Below, piece by piece: positions 32,205-40,382 of a stretch of DNA of 64,000 nt (the stretch's first letter is position 1; every line of letters begins with the position of its first letter). Under the pieces are notes generated by a model, which made no database searches, had not been told where the DNA came from, and was given only the letters and a program-made list of their open reading frames with translations. The stretch lies in assembly GCF_003121625.1 (NCBI RefSeq), contig NZ_QDDJ01000012.1, positions 105,084 through 169,083 on the forward strand, given 5' to 3'. Origin of the DNA: Ornithinimicrobium cavernae. Lineage in GTDB: Bacteria; Actinomycetota; Actinomycetes; Actinomycetales; Dermatophilaceae. The translations under genes were made by a program, and so were the position numbers.

Positions 32205-33913
32205 GACTGACCTCCGTATGCCGTGTGCTGGGCTGATGCGTGATCGGCCGGTTGGCCGGTGGTCCCGGGTGCGCCACGGCCCGCGTCCTCGGCGCGCAGC
32301 GCGGCCGCGAGCGCCGCCTGGCGGGCCACCTTGCCCAGCGAGCCGTAGGGCAGCTCGCTGACCAGGTGCACGGCGCTCGGCACCTTGAAGGACGCGAGCC
32401 GGTCCCGGCAGTGCTCGGTGAGCTCGACGGCGTCGGTGACCACGCCGGGTCGGCGGACGACGAGGGCCACGCCACGCTCGCCCCACCGCTCGTCCGGCAC
32501 GCCCACGACGACGGCGTCAGCGACCGCCGGGTGGAGCCGCAGCGCGGCCTCCACCTCCGCGGGTGCGACATTCTCCCCGCCGGAGATGTAGATGTTGCGC
32601 AACCGGTCCACGATCCGCAGGTAGCCCGCCTCGTCCCGGGTCGCGACATCACCCGTGGCCAGCCACCCGTCCCGCCAGATGGCGCGGGTGGCGGCCTCGT
32701 CGCGGAAGTAGCCGGCGAACATTCCCGGCCCGCGCACCAGCAGCTCGCCCGTGCCCGGACCGGTCAGGTGCTCCCCCGTGACCGGGTCGGCCAGCTGCAC
32801 CTCGACGTGCGGGTAGGGCACGCCCGCCCAGCCGACCCGCCGCATCGCCTCGCGCGGCGGGACGCACAGCACGTTCGGGCCGGCCTCGGTGAGCCCGTAG
32901 CCCTGGGTGAGCGCGACGCCGTGCTGGTGGAAGATCCGCAGCAGGGGGGCGGGCATCGGGGCACCGCCGACGACCGCGCTGCGCAGGGCGCTGAGGTCGG
33001 TCCGGTCGAAGCCCGGGTGCTCGGCCAGCCGGGCGTAGTGCGTGGGGACGCCCATCATCGTGGTGACCCGGTGCTCGGCGATCAGACGCAGGGCGCGCCC
33101 CGGGTCGAAGGAGCGCTCCAGCACGACCGTCGCGCCGGTCCACCAGGCCAGGAGCGGCTGGATGTTCCACCCGCCCACGTGGAACTGTGGCAGCACGCTG
33201 AGGACCACGTCGGTCTCGTCCAGCTCCAGCGTCCGCGAGAGCGAGAGGTTGGTCCAGAAGCACGAGGCGTGCGTGAGCACGGCCGCCTTGGGCCGGGCGG
33301 AGCTGCCGGAGGTGAAGACCATGAGCAGCCGGTCCCGGTCCTGCACCGGCCCGGCCCGGTCGAGCAGCGATCCCGGCCGACCGCCGAGCTGGTCGGTGCC
33401 GGGCTGACCCGGCCCGACGGCATACGGCTCCTGCAGGTGCGCGCCGTGCCAGGGGGCGGGCACCGGCTGCTCGGTGCCGACCTGCCCCAGGTATGCCGTG
33501 GGGACGGGGGCGGCGACCCGGGCCAGGGCGCTGCGGGCCAGGGTCTCGGTCTCGTCCTCCACGAGCAGGACGGCCGGGTCGGCCCGGCCGACCTGGTCGG
33601 CGAGCTCGGTCGCGGTGAGCCGCCAGGACAGCGGCACCAGCACCAGGCCGGCCCGCGCGCAGGAGAAGAACGCGATGACGTGCTCGGCGCTGTTGCCGAC
33701 GAGCGTCGCCACCCGGTCACCCCGCCGGTAGCCCGCGTCCCGCCAGGCCCGGGCCAGCGCCCGGGAGCGCTCGTCCAGCTCGCGGTAGGTCAGCTCGACC
33801 CCGCGGTCGACGATGGCGACCCGGTCGGGGTGGAGCCGGGCGCGGTCGGTGGGCCAGCGACCCAGGGTGTGGGGCCCGGCGGCCGAGTGGTGGGCGGTCA
33901 CGTCATCGGTCAT
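32201..33913 (-). CDS. Acyl-CoA synthetase (AMP-forming)
   Basis: A 570-residue adenylate-forming enzyme of the fatty-acyl/aryl-CoA ligase group. The P-loop-like motif VFTSGSSARPKAAVLTH, QGYGLTEAGPNVL, WLATGDVATRDEAGYLRIVDRLRNIYISGGENVAPAEVE and the C-terminal catalytic Lys in YGSLGKVARQAAL are all present. It would activate a carboxylic acid to its CoA ester. The position, directly after five Liv-type transporter genes (ATGA overlap with livM) and before TetR, indicates that the acid is the one imported. A 30-residue C-terminal tail rich in Ala/Gly/Thr is extra. Confidence 0.87.
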   Translation of the reverse strand: MTDDVTAHHSAAGPHTLGRWPTDRARLHPDRVAIVDRGVELTYRELDERSRALARAWRDAGYRRGDRVATLVGNSAEHVIAFFSCARAGLVLVPLSWRLTATELADQVGRADPAVLLVEDETETLARSALARVAAPVPTAYLGQVGTEQPVPAPWHGAHLQEPYAVGPGQPGTDQLGGRPGSLLDRAGPVQDRDRLLMVFTSGSSARPKAAVLTHASCFWTNLSLSRTLELDETDVVLSVLPQFHVGGWNIQPLLAWWTGATVVLERSFDPGRALRLIAEHRVTTMMGVPTHYARLAEHPGFDRTDLSALRSAVVGGAPMPAPLLRIFHQHGVALTQGYGLTEAGPNVLCVPPREAMRRVGWAGVPYPHVEVQLADPVTGEHLTGPGTGELLVRGPGMFAGYFRDEAATRAIWRDGWLATGDVATRDEAGYLRIVDRLRNIYISGGENVAPAEVEAALRLHPAVADAVVVGVPDERWGERGVALVVRRPGVVTDAVELTEHCRDRLASFKVPSAVHLVSELPYGSLGKVARQAALAAALRAEDAGRGAPGTTGQPADHASAQHTAYGGQS

Positions 33914-35118
33914 CGCTGCTGATCATCCTCCTGCACGAGCGCCCCGGGCGTGCCGGAACGGTCCTCGGGTGGCGCGGCCGCGCGGCGGGAGAACAGCGCG
34001 CGCACCCGCAGCCCCAGAGCGGCGAGCCCGCCCGGCAGGAACATCACCACGAGGATGAAGATGGTGCCCAGGATGAACATCGGTTCGGACAGGGGTATCC
34101 GCAGCACGGCGGGCAGGTCGTCGATCGCCGAGGACTGGGCGAGCACGGCCAGTCGCTGGCTGAGGACTACGTAGACGAAGGCGCCGGCGACAGCGCCCCA
34201 GCGGGAGCCGACACCGCCGAGCACGACCATCAGCAGCAACGAGATGGTGAACTCCGCGCTCAGGGTGTGCGGCACGGCACCGGAGTTGAGCAGCAGGTGC
34301 ACCATGCCCATGCCGGAGGCGATCACCGACGCGGCGACGAAGATCGCCAGCTTGACCAGGAACGGCCGCATGCCCAGCACCTGCACGCGCAGCTCGTTCT
34401 CACGGACCGCCTCGGCGACGTGCCCGGCCCGGCTCCGCTGCACCCAGGTCACCACGGCGAAGGCCAGCACGAGGGCGGCCAGCGCCACCCAGTACAGGTT
34501 GCGGGTGTCGGCCACGCCCACCAGCCAGTCGGGCACGTAGTCGGTCGGCAGCCGAAGGCCCTCCTCGCCGCCGGTCAGCTTCCCGGGGTTCTTGCGCACC
34601 AGCACGAAGCCGGCCTGCGCGAAGGCCAGGGTGACCATCGCGAACGGGATGCCGGTGACCTGCAGGGACACCGCGCCCAGGAGCGTCGCCATGACGAGGC
34701 CGACCACCAGGACGAGCACCGCCGCCGGGACCAGACCCAGCCCGAGCCCCTCCATCACGATGCCCAGTCCGTAGGCGCCGAGGCCGAAGTAGAGCGCGTG
34801 CCCGAAGGAGAGCAGCCCGGCCACGCCGAAGAGCAGGTGGTAGGAGAGCGCGGCGCCGGCCATGACCATCGCCAGGGCCAGCAGGTGCAGCGTTCCCGGG
34901 GTGTACGTCGCCCCCGGCAGCACCCCCGGGAGCGAGAGGTCGAGCAGCGGCAGGCAGGCCAGCAGCACGACCAGGCCGACCGGCACGACCAGGCCCGGCA
35001 GACGGGAGCGGAGACCGCTCGCGCCCGGCCCGCCCTCCGGCGGTCGGGCGGCGTGGCGCATCGCCGCGACCTTGTCCTGGACGACCTGCTCGGTCCCCCG
35101 TGTGTTCATCGCAGTCAT
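33910..35118 (-). CDS. livM: Branched-chain-type ABC transporter permease (LivM)
   Basis: A 402-residue permease with about ten membrane helices, of the hydrophobic amino acid/carboxylate uptake family. YHLLFGVAGLLSFGHALYFGLGAYGLGIVMEGLGLG is the LivM signature, and RVQVLGMRPFLVKLAIFVAASVIASGMGMVHLL the later core. The N-terminal 45 residues are cytoplasmic, and the C-terminus has a charged tail (SRRAAAPPEDRSGTPG). It pairs with LivH to form the channel. ATG 35118 overlaps livH by ATGA. The cargo may be an aromatic or alicyclic acid rather than an amino acid, because the next gene encodes a CoA ligase. Confidence 0.87.
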   Translation of the reverse strand: MTAMNTRGTEQVVQDKVAAMRHAARPPEGGPGASGLRSRLPGLVVPVGLVVLLACLPLLDLSLPGVLPGATYTPGTLHLLALAMVMAGAALSYHLLFGVAGLLSFGHALYFGLGAYGLGIVMEGLGLGLVPAAVLVLVVGLVMATLLGAVSLQVTGIPFAMVTLAFAQAGFVLVRKNPGKLTGGEEGLRLPTDYVPDWLVGVADTRNLYWVALAALVLAFAVVTWVQRSRAGHVAEAVRENELRVQVLGMRPFLVKLAIFVAASVIASGMGMVHLLLNSGAVPHTLSAEFTISLLLMVVLGGVGSRWGAVAGAFVYVVLSQRLAVLAQSSAIDDLPAVLRIPLSEPMFILGTIFILVVMFLPGGLAALGLRVRALFSRRAAAPPEDRSGTPGALVQEDDQQR

Positions 35119-35990
35119 GCCTTCCTCCCCATCAGGCCGGAGGGTCGGGTGAGCAGCACGAGCGCCAGCAGGACGACCACGGCGAAGTCCCCGGTGCCCC
35201 ACAGGTAGAAGTTGGCGAACTGCTGCAGCAGGGCCACGAGGACGGAGGCGACGGCCGCACCGATCAGCGAGCCGAGGCCACCGATCACGGTCACGATGAA
35301 GGCGAAGATCAGCAGGGTCTGTCCGAGCATCGGCGAGACGTAGCCGAAGTGGTGGGAGGCCAGCACGCCACCGATCCCCGCGGCGGCACCACCGATGGTG
35401 AAGACCAGGGTGAAGGCGGTGCGGACGTCGATGCCCAGCGCCGTCACCATGGACCGGTTCTCCACCCCGGCGCGGATGATCATGCCGTAGCGGGTGTGCT
35501 TGAGGAACAGGACGATCGACGCGAGCACGGCTGCCGCGGACACGATCGCGATGAAGACGACGTTGGGGATGCTCGCACCAGCGACGCCCGTGGTCTCACC
35601 GAGCCAGGACGGGCCCCTGGGGAAGCGCGGGTCGGTGCCCCAGATGCCGTCGAACAGGGCGACCGCAGCCAGCCCGAGGCCGACGGTGACCAGCACCTGC
35701 TCGATGTGCCGGTTGTACAGCCTCTGGACCAGGATCCGCTCGGTCGCCGCGGCGAAGACCGCCCCGGCCAGTGCGCCCACCAGCAGGGACACGGCGAAGC
35801 CGGTCCACGTCGAGGCCCCCAGGAGCTGGGCGACCTCCAGGCCGAGGAAGGCGCCCAGGGACAGGAACACGCCGTGGGCGAAGTTCAGCACACCCATCAG
35901 GCCGTAGATCAGGGACAGGCCGCAGGCGACCAGGAAGTAGATCGCGCCGAGACCGACGCCGGTGACCGCCAGGAGGATCACGGTGCTCAT
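35115..35990 (-). CDS. livH: Branched-chain-type ABC transporter permease (LivH)
   Basis: A 291-residue permease with eight to nine helices. AIYFLVACGLSLIYGLMGVLNFAHGVFLSLGAFLG is the family signature, with ERILVQRLYNRHIEQVLVTVGLGLA and the coupling-helix region RAGVENRSMVTALGIDVRTAFTLVFTIGGAAAGIGGVL. It forms a heterodimer with LivM. Its ATG overlaps livF and its stop overlaps livM, both by ATGA. Complete in length compared with E. coli LivH (308). Confidence 0.88.
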   Translation of the reverse strand: MSTVILLAVTGVGLGAIYFLVACGLSLIYGLMGVLNFAHGVFLSLGAFLGLEVAQLLGASTWTGFAVSLLVGALAGAVFAAATERILVQRLYNRHIEQVLVTVGLGLAAVALFDGIWGTDPRFPRGPSWLGETTGVAGASIPNVVFIAIVSAAAVLASIVLFLKHTRYGMIIRAGVENRSMVTALGIDVRTAFTLVFTIGGAAAGIGGVLASHHFGYVSPMLGQTLLIFAFIVTVIGGLGSLIGAAVASVLVALLQQFANFYLWGTGDFAVVVLLALVLLTRPSGLMGRKA

Positions 35991-36721
35991 ACGGCTCGCT
36001 CCGATCCGGTGGAGACCCCCAGCAGCCGCTGGGTCAGGTCAGGGTCGTCGAGGAACTCGGCGGCGGGCCCGTGGTGGACGCTCCGGCCGCCGGTGAGGAC
36101 GACGGCGTGGTGGGCGAGGTCGCGCACCACCTGCAGGTTCTGCTCGACGAGCAGGACCGGGACCACCTCGGCGGCCCGGGCCAGGGCCCGCCCGACCTCG
36201 TGGACCAGGCGTGGCGCCAGGCCCTTGGTGGGCTCGTCGACGAGCAGGACCCGGTTGTCGTTGAGGAGGGCCCGGGCCAGGGAGACCATCTGCTGCTGAC
36301 CGCCGGACAGGGTGCCGGCGGCCTGACCAGCGCGCTGCCTGAGCTCCGGGAACAGGTCATAGACCAGGTCGTAGCGGTGCTGATGTCCCCTGCGCTCGGC
36401 GATGCGCAGGTTCTCGCTGACGCTGAGGGCGGAGAAGACCTCCCGGTCCTCCGGCACGTAGCCGACACCCAGCTGGGCCACCCGGTGGGTGGGCAGGGTG
36501 CCGATGTCCTGGCCGTCGAGCTCGATCGTGCCGGCCCGGTCGATCAGGCCCATGACCGCCTTGATCGTCGAGGTCTTGCCGACGCCGTTGCGCCCGAGCA
36601 GGGCCGTGACCCCGTTGGCGGCCACCTCGAGGTCGACGTGCTCGACGACCTGCTGGCCGGCGACGTGGGCTGCCAGCCCGCGCACTGTCAGGACCGCGTC
36701 GGGGACGGGGGCGCGCGTCAT
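35987..36721 (-). CDS. livF: Branched-chain-type ABC transporter ATPase (LivF)
   Basis: A 244-residue ATPase. Walker A LLGRNGVGKTSTIKAVMGL, the Q-loop LGVGYVPEDREVFSALSVSENL (the LivF-type VPEDR), signature TLSGGQQQMVSLARALL, Walker B RVLLVDEPTKGLAP and the switch region VLLVEQNLQVV are all intact. It energises the LivHM permease together with LivG. Overlaps of 4 nt on both sides; an upstream open extension lacks coding character. Confidence 0.9.
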   Translation of the reverse strand: MTRAPVPDAVLTVRGLAAHVAGQQVVEHVDLEVAANGVTALLGRNGVGKTSTIKAVMGLIDRAGTIELDGQDIGTLPTHRVAQLGVGYVPEDREVFSALSVSENLRIAERRGHQHRYDLVYDLFPELRQRAGQAAGTLSGGQQQMVSLARALLNDNRVLLVDEPTKGLAPRLVHEVGRALARAAEVVPVLLVEQNLQVVRDLAHHAVVLTGGRSVHHGPAAEFLDDPDLTQRLLGVSTGSERAV

Positions 36722-37512
36722 ACGGTCTCTCCCAGGTAGGCACTCTGGACAGTAGGGTCGGCCATCACCGCGTCCGGGCTGTCCAGCGCGAGCAGGTGGC
36801 CGAAGTGGAGCACGGCGACCCGCTCCACCAGCCCGAGCAGGACCTCCATGTGGTGCTCGACCATGAGCACGGTGCACCCGTGGTCGGTGTGGAGGCTGCG
36901 GATCACCTCGGTCAGTCCGGCCACGTCCCCGGAGGCGACGCCGGCCATCGGCTCGTCCAGCAGGACCACCGAGGGGTCCGTGGCGAGCAGCATGGCGATC
37001 TCCAGCTTGCGCTTGTCCCCGTGCGGCAGGTCACCGGCGCGGAACCCCATCCGGTCCCCCAGACCCACCTCACGGAGCAGGTGGCGCGCCCGGTCGGAGG
37101 CACGGTCGCCCCGGCGCGGGAAGGTGAGCAGGGAGATGGCCCTCCCCTCGGCCACCTGGGCCGCGAGCCGCACGTTCTCCTCCACCGAGAGCGCGGGGAA
37201 CACCGAGGACGTCTGGAAGGTGCGCCCGAGACCGGCGACGGCCCGCTGGGTGACCGAGCGGCCGGTGACGTCCCGGCCGTCGAGCAGGACCGTGCCCGCG
37301 GTCGGCCGGAGCACGCCCGAGACCAGGTTGAACAGCGTCGTCTTGCCGGCACCGTTGGGGCCGATCACGCCGACGATCTGACCGGTCGGCACGGTGAAGG
37401 AGATGTTCTCCAGGATCTGGGCGCCACCGATCTTCAGCGACAGGTCCCGGACCTCCAGCGCGGGAGCGACGGTGCCCGCTCCCGCGCCGGAGCCCTGCTG
37501 TGCGACCGTCAC
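36718..37512 (-). CDS. livG: Branched-chain-type ABC transporter ATPase (LivG)
   Basis: A 264-residue ATPase. Walker A GPNGAGKTTLFNLVSGVL, GLGRTFQTSSVFPALSVEENV (the LivG-type RTFQ), a signature replaced by LPHGDKRKLEIAMLL as is normal in LivG, Walker B VVLLDEPMAGVA and switch LMVEHHM. GTG 37512 overlaps the binding-protein stop by GTGA. The first 18 residues are Gln/Gly/Ala-rich and non-conserved. Confidence 0.9.
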   Translation of the reverse strand: MTVAQQGSGAGAGTVAPALEVRDLSLKIGGAQILENISFTVPTGQIVGVIGPNGAGKTTLFNLVSGVLRPTAGTVLLDGRDVTGRSVTQRAVAGLGRTFQTSSVFPALSVEENVRLAAQVAEGRAISLLTFPRRGDRASDRARHLLREVGLGDRMGFRAGDLPHGDKRKLEIAMLLATDPSVVLLDEPMAGVASGDVAGLTEVIRSLHTDHGCTVLMVEHHMEVLLGLVERVAVLHFGHLLALDSPDAVMADPTVQSAYLGETV

Positions 37513-38747
37513 TTGCCGGACGCCTCCGGCGGTGCGACGTCGGCGGCCGGCACGGTGTCGATGAGCTCGGGCACCCAGGTGTCGCCGTCCGCGACCAGCT
37601 TGGCGGTGTACATGTCCTGGATGAGCGCGTGGTCGCTCTCGCGGATCGTGTAGTCACCCTTGGGGCCCTGGAACTCCCAGCCCTCCAGCGCGTCGATCAT
37701 CGCGTTGACGTCGCCGTCGCCCTCGGTCAGTGCCTGCACGATCATCTGACCCGCGACGAAGCCGTCCGGAGTGAACAGGTCGGGGGTTCCGCCGGCCTCC
37801 TCGACGGCCTCGATCATCGCGGTGTTGACCTCGTTGTCCGGTGCACCGGGGAAGTAGTGGTTGAGGAAGCTGATGTTCTCGGCGACCGGACCGTAGGCGT
37901 CGAAGGTGACCGAGTCGCCCAGGCCGGTGACGACGGGTGCCACCTCGAAGACGTCCTGCTGGTCCAGCGCCTGCCACATGTTGGCCGAGGTGGCGCCGGC
38001 CCAGGCCACGAAGATCATGTCCGGGTCGGCCTCCTTCAGCTGCGCGGCGAAGGGGGTGAACTCGGTGGCGTCCTCGGGGACGAGCACGCTGCTGACCTCG
38101 GCCCCGCCCGCACCCAGCACCGCCTCGACGGCGGCCAGGTTGCCCTGACCGAAGGCGTTGTCCTGGGCGTAGACGACGACCTTGTTGGCCTCACCGTCCA
38201 GGAACGCCCCGGCGGCAGCGACGTCCTGCAGGCTCTGCCGGCCGGAACGGAAGGTGTAGTCGTTGACCCCGGTGAGCGCGTCGACGGCCGCCGGGCCGGA
38301 GATGTAGAGGATCTCGTTCTGCTCGGCCTGGTCGGCCATCGCGACGGCGATCCCGGAGACGATCGTGCCGCCCAGGACCTTGAAGTCCTGCCCGATGAGG
38401 TCCTTGGCCGCGGCGACGGCCGTGTCCTGGTTGCCGGCGTCGTCGCGGTAGGTGATCTCGATCTCGCGACCGTCGATCGCGCCCGTGCCGCCGGTGGCGT
38501 AGTCGATGCCGGCCTCCAGGCCCGACCGGTACTGCGCCCCGTAGGCCGCCAGGGGGCCGGTCTCGGAGTAGATGATGCCGACCTGGAACGGCTCGCCGCC
38601 GCCGGCGTCCTCGGCGGTGGCCACGTTGCCGTCGCCACCGGCCTCCGGTGCGTCGTTGTCGTCGGAGTCGTCAGAGGTGGACGGGGCGCAGGCTGCCAGC
38701 GCCAGGACCGTGGCCAGCGACAGGGCCGTGAGGGACGAGCGGGACAT
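37509..38747 (-). CDS. livJ: Branched-chain-type substrate-binding lipoprotein (LivJ)
   Basis: A 412-residue solute-binding protein, family 1 type. A lipoprotein signal peptide (SSLTALSLATVLALAAC, lipobox LAAC) is followed by an acidic Asp/Asn-rich linker and the periplasmic-binding fold (FQVGIIYSETGPLAAYGAQYRSGLEAGIDYA; SGIAVAMADQAEQNEILYISGPAAVD). It would sit on the outer face of the membrane and deliver ligand to LivHM. As first gene of the nine-gene operon it has AAAGGAG 6 nt before its ATG, and the promoter with its palindrome lies 50-80 bases upstream. Ligand unknown; the downstream ligase points to a carboxylic acid. Confidence 0.88.
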   Translation of the reverse strand: MSRSSLTALSLATVLALAACAPSTSDDSDDNDAPEAGGDGNVATAEDAGGGEPFQVGIIYSETGPLAAYGAQYRSGLEAGIDYATGGTGAIDGREIEITYRDDAGNQDTAVAAAKDLIGQDFKVLGGTIVSGIAVAMADQAEQNEILYISGPAAVDALTGVNDYTFRSGRQSLQDVAAAGAFLDGEANKVVVYAQDNAFGQGNLAAVEAVLGAGGAEVSSVLVPEDATEFTPFAAQLKEADPDMIFVAWAGATSANMWQALDQQDVFEVAPVVTGLGDSVTFDAYGPVAENISFLNHYFPGAPDNEVNTAMIEAVEEAGGTPDLFTPDGFVAGQMIVQALTEGDGDVNAMIDALEGWEFQGPKGDYTIRESDHALIQDMYTAKLVADGDTWVPELIDTVPAADVAPPEASGK

Positions 38748-38787
38748 CGAGCACTCCTTTGTGGGACGTGAACTTGAAAGGTGATTC

Positions 38788-38805
38788 AGGTTTCGGCAGA
38801 AACCT
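38788..38805. promoter_or_regulatory. Palindrome over the Liv operon -10, probable repressor operator
   Basis: AGGTTTC and GAAACCT flank a 4-base centre, a perfect 7-bp inverted repeat that covers most of the -10 box and the expected start point. A second, outer inverted repeat (GGGACGT 38763-38769, ACGTCCC 38810-38816) surrounds it. The arrangement suits repression by the TetR protein encoded within the operon. Confidence 0.6.
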
Positions 38806-38829
38806 AGTGACGTCCCGGGCAGAAGTCAA
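38801..38829 (-). promoter_or_regulatory. Sigma-A-type promoter of the Liv operon
   Basis: On the minus strand TTGACT (38829-38824) is followed after exactly 17 bases by TAGGTT (38806-38801). The expected start point near 38794 lies about 47 bases upstream of the livJ ATG and its SD. It is one of the clearest promoters in the window. Confidence 0.7.
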
Positions 38830-38996
38830 CGACGACGCGGGTCACGATGTGGTCACGGCGCCCCGATCCGCTCCCCGACCGGGCGCGACGTGACGCGAGA
38901 ATCCACGCCACCGGGCGCATCGTGACGCGGGACTTCAGCCGACCGAGTGCACCCCATGCCGAGGGCGCACCTCTGAGTCGTGCGAGGAGGGGCCGG

Positions 38997-39770
38997 CTAC
39001 GGGATCAGGGGCAACAGCGCCGCATACAGGCTCTGGTCGGCGGCGCCCACCAGCCCGCCCGCGGGCACCGTCCGGGCGTCGTAGGGCTGACCGGCGAAGG
39101 TGCCGAGGAAGGCGCCGGCCTCGCTGAGCAGCAACGACCCCGGCGCGTGGTCCCAGGGCTGGCGCCCCTTGTAGACGATGTAGTCGGCCGCGCCCTCCAC
39201 GAGCATCGGGTAGTCGACGGCGCAGCAGATCCAGGTGAGCTCCAGTGGTGGCAGCTCGCCCAGGCTCGTCCCGATCCACCGACGGTGCGAGGTCACGCCG
39301 CGCGGTGCCTCGGGATCCGCCACCGGCGGACGGGTGAGCCGCTCCCCGTTGCGGAACGCGCCGGCGCCCCGCTCGGCGACGTAGGCCACCTCGTGCTGCG
39401 GCTGCCAGATCCAGCTGCGCACGACGTCCGGCCCGTCGAGCTCGGCGACCATCACGCCATGGTCCTTGGAGCCGTTGACGAAGTTCTTGGTGCCGTCGAT
39501 CGGGTCGACGGTGAAGGCGTGCGGGGCCGCTGCGTAGTCCTCGAGCACCGCGGGGTTCGCCTGGAAGTGCTCCTCCCCCAGGACGACGGCCCCCGGGTAG
39601 GCGTCCTGCAGCCGCCGGGTGATCAGGACCTCGGCCTCCCGGTCGGCCACCGTGACCAGGTCGCCCGGGTTCTTCTCGATGACCTGGTGCTCGGCCAGCG
39701 CCCGGAACCGGGGGTTGATGACCTCCTCGGCCACCTCCTGCAGCAGGGCGAGCATCCCGTCCGTATCCAC
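38997..39770 (-). CDS. Inositol-monophosphatase-family phosphatase
   Basis: A 257-residue Mg-dependent sugar or polyol phosphatase. Metal-binding motifs are complete: GEE (VVLGEEHFQ), DPIDGTKNFVNG and WDHAPGSLLLSEAGA. Actinobacterial members include inositol-1-phosphatase and histidinol-phosphate phosphatase (HisN); the sequence alone does not separate them, but ITRRLQDAYPGAVVLGEEHF and the WIWQPQHEVAYVAERGAGAF region recall HisN-like proteins. GTG 39770 has GAGG upstream. It follows the gamma-carbonic-anhydrase gene by 42 bases and may be the last gene of that operon. Confidence 0.82.
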   Translation of the reverse strand: MDTDGMLALLQEVAEEVINPRFRALAEHQVIEKNPGDLVTVADREAEVLITRRLQDAYPGAVVLGEEHFQANPAVLEDYAAAPHAFTVDPIDGTKNFVNGSKDHGVMVAELDGPDVVRSWIWQPQHEVAYVAERGAGAFRNGERLTRPPVADPEAPRGVTSHRRWIGTSLGELPPLELTWICCAVDYPMLVEGAADYIVYKGRQPWDHAPGSLLLSEAGAFLGTFAGQPYDARTVPAGGLVGAADQSLYAALLPLIP

Positions 39771-39812
39771 GCCCTCAAGGTAGCCCAGGGGCCGGAGGGC
39801 GCGAGCAGCGCC

Positions 39813-40382
39813 TCAGGCCTCCAGCGCGGCGCGGTGCATCGCCGCCAGCTGCGGGTAGTGGCCGATCGACTCGCGCAGGCCGGCGCGCTCCTCCTCGGTG
39901 AGCTCGCGGCGCACCTTGCCGGGGACCCCGGCCACCAGGGAGCCGGGCGGGACCTGGGTCCCCTCCAGCACGACGGCCCCGGCCGCGACGAGGCAACCGG
40001 CACCGATCACGGCACCGTTGAGGATCACCGAGCCCATCCCGACGACCGTGCCCTCACCGACGGTGCACCCGTGCAGGACCGCGCCGTGGCCGATCGACAC
40101 GTTGTCACCGACCGTGGCGGGGAAGCCGGGGTCGGCGTGGATCACCGCGTTGTCCTGGAGGTTCGAGTCACGCCCGACGGTGATGTCCTCGGCGTCGCCG
40201 CGTGCTGAGGCGCCGTACCAGAAGCTCGTGCCGGCGTCGACGGTCACGCGGCCGGAGACGACGCTGTGCGGAGCCAGCCAGGCCTCCGGGTGCACGGCCG
40301 GCACACGGTCACCGAGGGGCAGGACCAGCCCGCCACCCGGGCGCGCGCGATCGGGGGTTGCCGCAGGGTTCTCCATCGTCAC
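39813..40382 (-). CDS. Gamma-carbonic-anhydrase-like hexapeptide protein (PaaY-like)
   Basis: A 189-residue left-handed beta-helix protein. The metal-binding histidines of the gamma-CA family appear in VIHADPGFPATVGDNVSIGHGAVLHGC, with ARGD and LQDNAVIH also conserved, so zinc or iron binding is likely. In phenylacetate operons the homologue PaaY acts as a CoA thioesterase; here the gene is last in an operon with a CoA ligase and a thiolase, so a thioesterase or CoA-salvage role is as likely as carbonic anhydrase. GTG 40382 overlaps the SDR stop (GTGA); ATG 40376 is an alternative. Confidence 0.82.
   Translation of the reverse strand: MTMENPAATPDRARPGGGLVLPLGDRVPAVHPEAWLAPHSVVSGRVTVDAGTSFWYGASARGDAEDITVGRDSNLQDNAVIHADPGFPATVGDNVSIGHGAVLHGCTVGEGTVVGMGSVILNGAVIGAGCLVAAGAVVLEGTQVPPGSLVAGVPGKVRRELTEEERAGLRESIGHYPQLAAMHRAALEA

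Noticed and set aside
35100..36299. Long plus-strand open frame opposite the Liv genes
   Set aside because: Its translation is a low-complexity Asp/His/Gln/Gly-rich product of reading conserved minus-strand transporter genes in reverse, common in high-GC DNA.
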